Shown here: positions 50,901-57,950 of the stretch, piece after piece
Numbering within the stretch: the stretch's first letter is position 1
How the letters are laid out: the number at the start of each line of letters is the position of its first letter
Source: Gp13-AA77 sp035949375
GTDB lineage: Bacteria > Acidobacteriota > Terriglobia > UBA7540
NCBI GenBank assembly: GCA_035949375.1
Contig: DASZIG010000122.1
Span: forward strand, 107,785-171,784
DNA length: 64,000 nucleotides
Direction of reading: 5' to 3'
Notes under the pieces: model-generated
Told to the model about the DNA's origin: nothing
The model's database searches: none
What the model saw: the letters and a program-made list of their open reading frames with translations, nothing else
Translations under genes and position numbers: made by a program

Positions 50901-52726
50901 CCGAAATCGGGGCCCGTTGCGTGAGCCCGGCCGTGGCGGAGTCTGTCGAGGCCCTGGAGCATGCGCGTCGCGCTTTGCGCGTGCGCGTGGCCGGCGAGGT
51001 GCGGTACATCGCGGCCGAAGACGCCGCGCGCTATCGCGACGCGCTCGGAGCGCCGCTTCCGTCCGGCCTGCCGGAGGTCTTCCTGGGAAAGTCCGGCCAG
51101 CCGCTCGAGGACCTGGTGAGCCGCTACGCGCGAACCCATGGACCATTCACGGCGGGCGAGGCGGCGGGCCGCCTGGGTGCGGCCAAGCCGGCCGTCGAAG
51201 CTGTGTTGAAGAGCCTGGCCGCGCGCGGCCGAGTGCTCGAAGGCGCGTTTCGCCCCGCCGGGCCGATCCTTGATGCCCATGAGTGGTGCGACGCCGAAGC
51301 GCTTCGCCGCATCCGTCACCGGTCGCTCGCCGTTCTGCGCCGGCAGATCGAGCCTGTGGAGCCCCGGACGTTCGCGCGCTTCCTCACACATTGGCAAGGC
51401 GTCGTGAAGCCGCGCTCCGGCCTCGACGCGCTGCTCGACGGCATCGACAGTCTCGAAGGCGCCCCGCTCGTGGCGTCCGTGCTGGAGTCTGAAATCCTGC
51501 CGGCGCGCATTCGCAACTATCGGCCGGATGATTTGGACGCGGTGCTGGCGGCGGGGGAGGTCGTGTGGTGCGGCCTCGAGGCGGTCGGGGACCGCGACGG
51601 CCGCGTGGCGCTGTACCTGGCCGATCATCTGGCGTTGTTGCACAGGACTCGGGACGCGGAACAACGAATTACGAATCCCGACGCCCGACTCCCGACATCC
51701 GACTCGCGTACCCTGGCGATCCTCAACTTCCTGCTCCAGAACGGCGCCTCGTTCTTTCCGGCGATCCATCAGGCGGCAGGCGGCGGGTATCCAGGTGAGA
51801 CGATCGACGCGTTGTGGGGCCTGGTCTGGCAAGGCGCAGTCTCGAACGATTCTTTTGGCGCGTTGCGCGCCTTCGTGGACCGTTCGCGGCCCCGAAGAAG
51901 TCCGCCGGCCGCGCTTCCTTTCCGGTCGCGACAGGCCAGCCACGCAGGGAACAAAGTGCCGGCGCGCGCGCAAGGCCGCTGGACGCTGGTCGAGTCGCGA
52001 CTGGCCGCCGCCGCGACCGTATCGGCAACCGAGCGCGCAAGTGCGCTGGCCCGCGCGCTGTTGCGGCGCTATGGCGTGCTGGTGCGTGAAGCGGCGGGAG
52101 CGGAGAATGTCGCGGGGGGCTTCAGCGCCGTCTACCCCGTGCTGAAGGTCATGGAGGAGAGCGCGCGGGCGCGGCGCGGTATGTTCGTGGCCGGACTCGG
52201 GGCCACGCAGTTTGCCGAGCCCGCCGCACTCGAACTTCTGCGCTCGCTCGCCGACGAGCCGGAGTCCGCCGAAGTGATCGAACTTGCCGCCACCGATCCG
52301 GCGAATCCGTGGGGCGCACTGTTGGGGTGGCCGGAGACCGGCGCCGCCCTCACGCGCACCGCGGGCGCCAGCGTGATGCTGGTGAACGGGGCGCTCGCTC
52401 TTTACCGCCGCGCCGGGAATCCCGAGGTTCAGGCGTTCCTGCCGGAAGCCGAACCCGCTCGCTCCCGGACGGCTCGGGCCGTGGCCGCAGGCCTCGTGCG
52501 CCGTGCTCAGCTCGAGCACGCACAGGCCGTCGCGGAACGCGAGCGGGGCCTGCAACGTGACCACCGGCGCGGGCTGCTGATCAGTAGGATCAACGGCGAG
52601 GCCGCGCCTGCGCACCCGCTGTCGCGTTTTCTGGAAGAGGCGGGCTTCGCTCTGGGAGCGCTCGGTTATCACTGGCCCCGCCGGGTTTCTAGAACTGAAC
52701 CCGAGGACGCTCCGAAGCTCGCGTGA
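47936..52726 (+). CDS. lhr: Lhr-type large ATP-dependent helicase
   Basis: A 1596-residue superfamily 2 helicase of the Lhr group. RecA domain 1: Q-motif region APQRLGWPAI, Walker A APTGTGKTLTAF (~54-65), motif Ia VSPLKALAVD, DEIH box at 177-180 and motif III GLSATQRP. RecA domain 2: TLLFVNSRRLAERLAG, VRAHHGSLAREER, ATSSLELGIDMG and IGRGGHQAG. A winged-helix and a large Lhr C-terminal domain follow. Lhr acts in repair and unwinds RNA-DNA hybrids 3' to 5'. Heptamer-derived inserts lie at about residues 254-265 (DKWQVPCDEQDSD) and 1237-1258 (RITNPDARLPTSDSR). It is divergent from the mutasome operon. Confidence 0.92.
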   Translation: MPRSPDIQPPAGDPLALFHPAVQDWFRASFSAPTAPQRLGWPAIVRGESTLIVAPTGTGKTLTAFLWCLERLMFEPAPEKRRRCRILYVSPLKALAVDVERNLRVPLAGIAQTARARSETFVTPSVAIRTGDTPANERARFRREPSDILITTPESLYLLLTSNAREALRSIDTLIVDEIHALVPSKRGAHLAISIERLEHLCRPLLKRPLQRIGLSATQRPLEEVARFLSGAEPRDRENPTTARLVAATKVDAGDKWQVPCDEQDSDSPSVSGAGHFSNDSAPDESPLQDDLPETNQVAYRPVTLIDTGERKRLALTVEVPVENMAKVAESQAARGDSIWSAIHPRLVELIRAHRSTLLFVNSRRLAERLAGALNDLAGEALVRAHHGSLAREERLVVEEQLKAGTLRALVATSSLELGIDMGAIDLVIEIEAPPSVASGLQRIGRGGHQAGAVSRGIIFPKYRGDLLACAASTRAMLDGRIESVRYPRLPLDVLAQQIVAMVAVDNWPLDDLWALLRRAAPFARLSRAVFEGVLDMLAGRYPSDEFAELRPRLNWDRAANMLSARAGARHLAVTSGGTIPDRGLYGVFRSSGAKGSARVGELDEEMVFESRVGETFVLGASTWRIDEITHDRVLVSPAPGEPGKMPFWHGDSLGRPLEFGQAIGELVRNLREMPVPAAVTRLVRNHGLNESAAENLLAYLAEQAAATAGAVPDDQTVIIERCRDEMGDWRVCVLSPFGSRVHLPWCMAATARVCAAGHGEEPDVETLWTDDGFVMRFPDTDQPPETSLLVPDPAEVESLVVHQLGRSAVFAARFREAAARALLLPRRRPGTRSPLWQQRKKAADLLAVAARFPSFPLLLEAYRECLHDEFDMPGLTATLERIRQGSLRVVTVDSESPSPFAGSLMFGYVANFIYDGDAPLAERRAQALTIDQARLRELLGDLDLREILDPGAVEEVERELQRLDEHRRARSADGVHDLLLGLGDLTRTEIGARCVSPAVAESVEALEHARRALRVRVAGEVRYIAAEDAARYRDALGAPLPSGLPEVFLGKSGQPLEDLVSRYARTHGPFTAGEAAGRLGAAKPAVEAVLKSLAARGRVLEGAFRPAGPILDAHEWCDAEALRRIRHRSLAVLRRQIEPVEPRTFARFLTHWQGVVKPRSGLDALLDGIDSLEGAPLVASVLESEILPARIRNYRPDDLDAVLAAGEVVWCGLEAVGDRDGRVALYLADHLALLHRTRDAEQRITNPDARLPTSDSRTLAILNFLLQNGASFFPAIHQAAGGGYPGETIDALWGLVWQGAVSNDSFGALRAFVDRSRPRRSPPAALPFRSRQASHAGNKVPARAQGRWTLVESRLAAAATVSATERASALARALLRRYGVLVREAAGAENVAGGFSAVYPVLKVMEESARARRGMFVAGLGATQFAEPAALELLRSLADEPESAEVIELAATDPANPWGALLGWPETGAALTRTAGASVMLVNGALALYRRAGNPEVQAFLPEAEPARSRTARAVAAGLVRRAQLEHAQAVAERERGLQRDHRRGLLISRINGEAAPAHPLSRFLEEAGFALGALGYHWPRRVSRTEPEDAPKLA
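48696..48730. repeat. Heptamer tract in lhr, first
   Basis: GTGACAA, GTGGCAA, GTGCCAT, GTGACGA, then GCAAGAC, in the linker after the first RecA domain. Confidence 0.85.
51646..51708. repeat. Heptamer tract in lhr, second: nine units
   Basis: Exactly 63 bp: GACTCGG, GACGCGG, AACAACG, AATTACG, AATCCCG, ACGCCCG, ACTCCCG, ACATCCG, ACTCGCG. It adds 21 codons in frame. Confidence 0.95.
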
Positions 52727-52767
52727 AGGCGTGCGGCCTTGCGGTCGGTGGCCGGCGGGGCCGATGA

Positions 52768-52773
52768 TATAGT
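52768..52773 (+). promoter_or_regulatory. -10 element of a leaderless-type hemH promoter
   Basis: TATAGT seven bases before the hemH ATG (52781). The 18-bp context GATATAGTCCAGAAGATG resembles GATATAGTTCAGGCTATG before the antitoxin at 28002. The -35 region is not convincing. Confidence 0.45.
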
Positions 52774-52780
52774 CCAGAAG

Positions 52781-53749
52781 ATGGCCGAATCCGCTCACTC
52801 ACGGGACCGCTCGGGCGTCCTGCTGCTCGCTCACGGAGCGCCCGACCGCCTCGAGGACATTCCGGCGTTTCTGCTCAGCCTGCGCAACGGGCGGCCATTG
52901 CCGCCGCGAGCCGTGGAAGAGATCACGGAGCGTTACCGGCTCATCAGTAGGCAGTCCGGGGAGCGGGCCGGAGAAGCGTCGCCGCTCACCCGGCTGACCA
53001 CCCGGCAGGCCGAGGCGCTTCGCGAACGCCTGGGGCGGCCGGTGTACGTGGGAATGCGCAATTGGAAGCCGTACATTGCGCAAGCCGTGCGGCAGGCGGC
53101 CGCAGACGGCATCGACGAGTTGACGGCCGTGTGCCTGGCGCCGCAGAATTCGCGCACGAGCGTGGGCCAGTATCGACTGGCCTTCGAGGAAGCGCGCCAG
53201 AAGCTCGCGCCCGAAATGAGGGTCGCCTTTATCGAAAGCTGGCACGATCACGCGGGATTGATCGCTGCCTATGGCGCGCGGCTCGAGACTGCGATCAGCC
53301 GCGCACAGGCCGAAGCCGGCGGGGCGGCGCCCGTCATCTTTACGGCGCACAGTGTTCCCGAGCGCACCATTCGCGAGGGTGATCCTTATGAGCGGCAGGT
53401 GCGGGAAACGGCGCGTCTGGTGGCGGAATCGCTCGGCATCGACGATACGCGCTGGAGCGTGGCTTTCCAAAGCCAGGGCATGACCCCGGAGCCTTGGATC
53501 GGTCCCAAGGTTGAATCCGAGATCGATCGCTGGAGCGGCGCGGGCCACCGGAATATCGTGGTGGCTCCGGTCGGGTTCGTGTGCGATCACGTCGAGGTCC
53601 TTTACGACATCGACATCGCGTTTCGCGAGTACGCGGCGAAGAGAGGCGCTTCGATTTCACGTCCTGAGTCGCTGAATGACAGCCCGTTGTTCATCGAAGC
53701 TCTGGCGAACCTTGTGAATTGCAGATGCGAACCGGACCGGAAACCATGA
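52781..53749 (+). CDS. hemH: Ferrochelatase
   Basis: A 322-residue ferrochelatase that inserts Fe2+ into the porphyrin (protoporphyrin IX or, in the coproporphyrin route, coproporphyrin III). The metal-site His is H190 in IFTAHSVPERT, the conserved Glu is E272 in GFVCDHVEVLYDID, and SWHDHAG and FQSQGMTPEPWIGP are family segments. Start ATG 52781 (MAESAHSRD) is chosen because a -10 box ends seven bases before it; the frame from 52739 has no support. It overlaps hemY by 4 bp (ATGA). The gene order is hemH-hemY-hemE. Confidence 0.94.
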   Translation: MAESAHSRDRSGVLLLAHGAPDRLEDIPAFLLSLRNGRPLPPRAVEEITERYRLISRQSGERAGEASPLTRLTTRQAEALRERLGRPVYVGMRNWKPYIAQAVRQAAADGIDELTAVCLAPQNSRTSVGQYRLAFEEARQKLAPEMRVAFIESWHDHAGLIAAYGARLETAISRAQAEAGGAAPVIFTAHSVPERTIREGDPYERQVRETARLVAESLGIDDTRWSVAFQSQGMTPEPWIGPKVESEIDRWSGAGHRNIVVAPVGFVCDHVEVLYDIDIAFREYAAKRGASISRPESLNDSPLFIEALANLVNCRCEPDRKP

Positions 53750-55206
53750 CGATTGAGGATCGACCGCGGCGCATCCTGATTGTCGGAGGCGGTATCGCAG
53801 GCCTCACGGCTGCGTACCGGCTTGGCCAGGCGCGGCGTCGCGGCCTGCCGGTTGACGAACTGCTGCTCGAGGCCGGCGATCGTCTGGGCGGCGTTATTCG
53901 AACGGATCAGGCCGAGGGCTGCGTGATTGAGGCCGGGCCCGACAGCTTCCTGCGCGAGAAGCCGGCGGCGGCGGCGCTCGCCCGTGAATTGGGGCTTGGC
54001 GATTCCCTGATGGGCTCGAATGATGCCGGCGGGCGCCGTACCTGCATCCTTCGTCGAGGCCGATTGGAGCCGCTGCCGGACGGGATGATGCTGATGGTTC
54101 CCGCGCGTCTCGCACCGGTACTCAAGTCACCGCTCATTCCATGGTGCAGCAAATGGACCATAGTGCGCGAGTGGCTTACCGGCCGCGCACCCGGCGGTCC
54201 GCCATCGGGCGAGGATGAGTCTGTCTCAAGCTTCGTGACGCGGCACTTCGGCGCCGGGATGCTCGGGACCATCGTCGAGCCGCTGCTTGCGGGAGTCTAC
54301 GGCGGTGATTCATCCCAGCTGAGCGCTCGATCGGTGCTCGGTCGCTTCGAGGACATGGAGAGAAGGCACGGCAGCCTGATACGAGCCGCGCGCGCAATGC
54401 GCAACAAGACCGCGGTCTCCGCGAGTCCCGAGCCGATCTTCATAACTCTCGGTGAAGGCCTGGGCAGCCTGGTGGCCGCCCTTGCCCGCGAGATCGAGCC
54501 GGAGCGCGTAGAACTGGGGCGGCGCGTGGCGAGGATCGAACGCGCGGGGAGCGACGCAGAAGCTCCGGGCTATCGCCTGATGCTCGAAGACGGATCCGTT
54601 CGTGAGGCCGATCGGGTGATTCTTGCGACTCCGGCCTGGGCAAGCGCGGCGCTCGTCGAGCCGCTCGACGCTGAGCTCGGTGACGAGCTTGCCGCGATCC
54701 CTTATAGCTCCGCGGTCCTCGTGGCTCTGGTCTACCCCGGTGCCGTGCGATCGCGGCTTCCGCAGGGATTCGGCTTCCTCGTTCCTCGCGCTGAAGGGCG
54801 TCGGCTGCTGGCCTGCACCTTCGTGCACCAGAAGTTTCAACATCGGGCGCCCCCTGACCGCGCTCTCGTGCGCTGTTTTCTCGGAGGCGCCCGGGACACC
54901 CAGGTCATGGCTGATGACGATGCCGTCCTGCGCACAGCACGCGAGGAACTCGACTCCATCCTCGGGGTGCGCGACGAACCGCTGTTCGCGCGCGTTTACC
55001 GCTGGCCGCGCTCCATGGCCCAGTACATGGTCGGGCACGATCGGCGCATGGAAATAATCCGTGAACACCTGCAGCGCCTCCCGGGAATCTACCTTGCCGG
55101 AAACGCCTACTCGGGAATCGGCATTCCTGACGTAATTCGCACCGGCGAGGCGGCGGCTCGCGAAGGTACTGGGGACCTGGTTCCGGAGAGGGTCGAGGTT
55201 CGATGA
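53746..55206 (+). CDS. hemY: Protoporphyrinogen/coproporphyrinogen oxidase (HemY-type)
   Basis: A 486-residue FAD enzyme of the HemY/CgoX class. The dinucleotide fold begins RRILIVGGGIAGLTAAYRLG, the second FAD segment is VIEAGPDSFLREKP, and the family pattern VEPLLAGVYGGDSSQLSARS in part lies in the middle, with the closing GIYLAGNAYSGIGIPDVIRTGE in part. It oxidises porphyrinogen to porphyrin using oxygen. It overlaps hemH and hemE by 4 bp each, so the three are translationally coupled. Whether the pathway is protoporphyrin or coproporphyrin dependent cannot be read from this gene alone. Confidence 0.94.
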   Translation: MTIEDRPRRILIVGGGIAGLTAAYRLGQARRRGLPVDELLLEAGDRLGGVIRTDQAEGCVIEAGPDSFLREKPAAAALARELGLGDSLMGSNDAGGRRTCILRRGRLEPLPDGMMLMVPARLAPVLKSPLIPWCSKWTIVREWLTGRAPGGPPSGEDESVSSFVTRHFGAGMLGTIVEPLLAGVYGGDSSQLSARSVLGRFEDMERRHGSLIRAARAMRNKTAVSASPEPIFITLGEGLGSLVAALAREIEPERVELGRRVARIERAGSDAEAPGYRLMLEDGSVREADRVILATPAWASAALVEPLDAELGDELAAIPYSSAVLVALVYPGAVRSRLPQGFGFLVPRAEGRRLLACTFVHQKFQHRAPPDRALVRCFLGGARDTQVMADDDAVLRTAREELDSILGVRDEPLFARVYRWPRSMAQYMVGHDRRMEIIREHLQRLPGIYLAGNAYSGIGIPDVIRTGEAAAREGTGDLVPERVEVR

Positions 55207-56291
55207 CGAAGTCCCACGCCCACGCCGCAACACCTGTGACGCGCGCTGGCGCCTGGCATGATTCCCGGTTTCTCAGGGCCTGCCGTCGCGAGCCGGTCGA
55301 CGCCACGCCCGTCTGGCTGATGCGCCAGGCCGGCCGCTACATGAAGGAATATCGCGAACTGCGCGCGCGTGTACCCTTCCTCGAATTGTGCAAGAGCCCC
55401 GATCTGGTCGCGGAGGTCACAGTGAGCGCCGCCGAAAAGCTGGGCGTAGATGCGGCCATCCTGTTCGCCGACCTGCTGCTGATTGTGGAGCCGCTGGGCT
55501 TCGATCTCGAGTACGAGAAGGGTGAAGGGCCGCAGGTGCGGCCGGTGATTCGCCGCGCCGCCGACGTGGATGGCCTGCGCGACGTGGAGCCCGGAGCGCT
55601 CGGTTATGTTTTCGAAGGCATCCGCCGCACTCGCGCCGCGTTGCGGCCCGAGTTGCCGCTGCTCGGTTTCGCCGCCGCGCCCTTCACACTCGCGTCGTAC
55701 CTGATCGAAGGCGGTGGTTCGCGCAGCTACACCCGCACCAAGGCGTTCATGTATTCGGACGCCGGCGCCTGGCGCGCTCTAATGGAGCATCTGGCGCGAA
55801 ACCTGGCTGGCTACGTTCAGGGGCAGATCGAAGCCGGCGTGCAGGCGATCCAGATCTTTGATACCTGGGTCGGCTGCCTCGGTCCCGCCGACTATCGCGA
55901 GTTCGTGCTGCCGTGGAGCCGGGCGCTCGTTGAGGCCCTGCCGCCCGAGGTCCCCCTGATTCACTTCGGCACCGGCACCGGAATGCTGCTCGAAGCCATG
56001 CGCGAAGCAGGCGGAAGCGTGATGGGCCTGGACTTCCACGTGGAGCTCGACGACGCCTGGCGACGCGTTGGTTACGATGCCGCCGTGCAGGGCAATCTTG
56101 ACCCCAGCGTTCTTTTCGCCACGCCGGCCGCGATCCGGTCGCGGGTCGAGCGTATTCTTCATCAAGCCGGCGGACGGCCCGGTCACATCTTCAACCTTGG
56201 TCACGGCATTCTGCCCGATACTCCCTACGACAACGTGACGGCGCTCGTGGAAATGGTCCGCGAGCTGAGCGGCAAGTCGGTCGACGCTTGA
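55203..56291 (+). CDS. hemE: Uroporphyrinogen decarboxylase
   Basis: A 362-residue (alpha/beta)8 enzyme that removes four acetate carboxyls from uroporphyrinogen III to give coproporphyrinogen III. Signatures: PVWLMRQAGRYMKEYRELR, with the substrate Arg, FLELCKSPDLVAEVT, ILFADLLLIVEPLGFDL with catalytic Asp, GFAAAPFTLASYLIEGG in parts, and the closing HIFNLGHGILPDTP. The start ATG overlaps the hemY stop. It is the last gene of the heme cluster; the next gene is separated by 121 bp that may contain a degenerate heptamer stretch. Confidence 0.96.
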   Translation: MTKSHAHAATPVTRAGAWHDSRFLRACRREPVDATPVWLMRQAGRYMKEYRELRARVPFLELCKSPDLVAEVTVSAAEKLGVDAAILFADLLLIVEPLGFDLEYEKGEGPQVRPVIRRAADVDGLRDVEPGALGYVFEGIRRTRAALRPELPLLGFAAAPFTLASYLIEGGGSRSYTRTKAFMYSDAGAWRALMEHLARNLAGYVQGQIEAGVQAIQIFDTWVGCLGPADYREFVLPWSRALVEALPPEVPLIHFGTGTGMLLEAMREAGGSVMGLDFHVELDDAWRRVGYDAAVQGNLDPSVLFATPAAIRSRVERILHQAGGRPGHIFNLGHGILPDTPYDNVTALVEMVRELSGKSVDA

Positions 56292-56412
56292 CGATTGAGA
56301 TCGCGCGTGGAACTTCAGGATTCGACGCGTGCTTAACTCCTCACTCAAAGCAGAATCGGCGGATTGAGCAGTTCAGCAAATTGAGAAGAAGCAAGGCAAA
56401 TAAGGAGAACCG

Positions 56413-57486
56413 ATGCGAAGACCGGCGCTCTTTCTGATGATCCTGGCTGTGGCTTTGCCCGCAGCCGCGCAAGACGGCGGGCTGTTCAACCTGGACGGCC
56501 TTGCAGAACCTCACGATTACGTCCAGCACCGATCCTCCAGCTATGATCGCACCGGCGGCAACGCCGACTATCGGGAGCTGCCTCCCGGCCAAACCTTGAC
56601 CTTGCTCGACGCCGACGGCCCCGGCGAGGTTACGCACGTGTGGTTCACCATCGCCAGCCCGGAGATGTTTCACTTGAAGAAGCTGGTGCTGCGCATGTAT
56701 TGGGATGGCGAGGCGACGCCCAGCGTGGAAGCGCCGGTCGGCGATTTCTTTGGACTCGGCCTCGGTGACTACTTCCTCTACCAGTCGCTGCCGCTCGCCG
56801 TGGGAGCCGACAACGCGCTCAATTCATTCTTTCCGATGCCGTTTGCAAAGCACGCTCTCATCACGGTCACAAACGAGGGCCGCCGGAAGGTGGACGCCTA
56901 CTACTTCAACATCGATTACCGCGCTTACTCGCATGCGCTCCCGGCAGGCACGCTTTATTTTCACGCCCAGTATCGCCAGTGCGCGCCTTGCACCGCCATC
57001 CGGAGTGACGGCAAGAACCTTAAGGGCGAAAATAACTACCTCTGGGTTGAGGCGCAGGGCCGCGGACACTTCGCCGGCGTCACCATGTCGGTGCTCGAGA
57101 ACGCGGACGGCTGGTGGGGCGAGGGCGACGACATGTTTTTCGTCGACGGCGAGCAATTGCCTTCCATCAACGGCACCGGCACCGAGGACTACTTCCTGGG
57201 CGCCTGGGATTTCGGCGGCAAGCCGTTTGCGTACGAGCTATTCGGCGCGCCGCAGGTCGGCCCGGAGCGCGCCGGCTCACGCTGGAGCGTCTATCGATTC
57301 CATCTCGACTCGCCGATCCCGTTCACCAAATCGTTGCGCGCGACCATCGAGCACGGTCACGCCGACGACCGCGCAGACAACTATTACTCGGTCGCCTACT
57401 GGTATCAAACGGAACCCCACGCGGCTTTCCCGCCGCTGCCGCCGGTGGAGGATCGCGTGCCGAAGCTGCACCCGAGTGTAAGGTAA
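56413..57486 (+). CDS. Secreted DUF2961/GH172 family protein
   Basis: A 357-residue exported protein with a signal peptide (MRRPALFLMILAVALPAAA) and AAGGAG eight bases before the start. The DUF2961 core, now glycoside hydrolase family 172, shows VTHVWFTIAS, VEAPVGDFFGLG, FFPMPFAKHALITVTNEG in part and INGTGTEDYFLGAWDF with an active-site-type Glu. Characterised GH172 enzymes act on difructose dianhydrides and D-arabinofuranosidic or fructofuranosidic linkages. Here the protein lacks the extra domain found in some members. The substrate is unknown, and the location after the heme operon gives no hint. Confidence 0.9.
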   Translation: MRRPALFLMILAVALPAAAQDGGLFNLDGLAEPHDYVQHRSSSYDRTGGNADYRELPPGQTLTLLDADGPGEVTHVWFTIASPEMFHLKKLVLRMYWDGEATPSVEAPVGDFFGLGLGDYFLYQSLPLAVGADNALNSFFPMPFAKHALITVTNEGRRKVDAYYFNIDYRAYSHALPAGTLYFHAQYRQCAPCTAIRSDGKNLKGENNYLWVEAQGRGHFAGVTMSVLENADGWWGEGDDMFFVDGEQLPSINGTGTEDYFLGAWDFGGKPFAYELFGAPQVGPERAGSRWSVYRFHLDSPIPFTKSLRATIEHGHADDRADNYYSVAYWYQTEPHAAFPPLPPVEDRVPKLHPSVR

Positions 57487-57656
57487 GAACGCGGAGGTGC
57501 ACGCGGGCGCTCGCGAGAATCGCGCGAAAGCACCAGGCGCCGCGCCGTCCCTGACGCGCGCAAAGGCAATCAGCAGGCCGGTCGTTCCCGACATATCTCC
57601 TTGTGGAAGCGGGCGCAATCGCGCGGGCCCCCGCCTGGAAATGGTTGAGCCTAATG

Positions 57657-57685
57657 TTGACTTTGGCATCCGAATAAAGTACAAG
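57657..57685 (+). promoter_or_regulatory. Promoter candidate for the first FG-GAP/ASH gene
   Basis: TTGACT (57657-57662), 17-bp spacer, TACAAG (57680-57685). Transcription would start just before the G8 tract and leave a ~260-nt leader with a hairpin. Confidence 0.45.
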
Positions 57686-57864
57686 AATATGCAAGGGGGG
57701 GGCGGCGGGTCATCCGTCGTCGGGGGGTAATTCCATCATCTCAAATCGCGTATGCTGATGACCCCGCCTGGAAATCAGCCGACGGTAACGCCGGCTCCGG
57801 AGTATTAAGCTTTCGCACTCTGCAGAGAGTGTCTTGAATTCTCATAGGAACCGCTTCATCCCGA

Positions 57865-57892
57865 GCGGCGTGGACAGGATTCACCACGCCGC
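57865..57892 (+). promoter_or_regulatory. Leader hairpin upstream of the first FG-GAP/ASH gene
   Basis: GCGGCGTGG (57865-57873) and CCACGCCGC (57884-57892) form a perfect 9-bp stem with a 10-base loop, 58 bp before the start codon. Confidence 0.6.
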
Positions 57893-57950
57893 CCCGAGCT
57901 GCGCGGGCCCAGGCCGCTGTACGGGAGAACCTATGCAACCGGAGGGTGTC

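Larger units (their letters stand above)
57487..57950. other. Intergenic region with promoter, G-tract and hairpin
   Basis: No gene is supported in the 464 bp. It holds a promoter-like TTGACT-N17-TACAAG (57657-57685), a run of eight G (57695-57702) followed by GGG and G6 runs, and a perfect 9-bp hairpin at 57865-57892, all upstream of the FG-GAP protein gene. Confidence 0.6.

Noticed and set aside
50141..52798. An 885-codon minus-strand open frame opposite lhr
   Set aside because: It is the antisense of a confidently identified helicase and has no domain signature.
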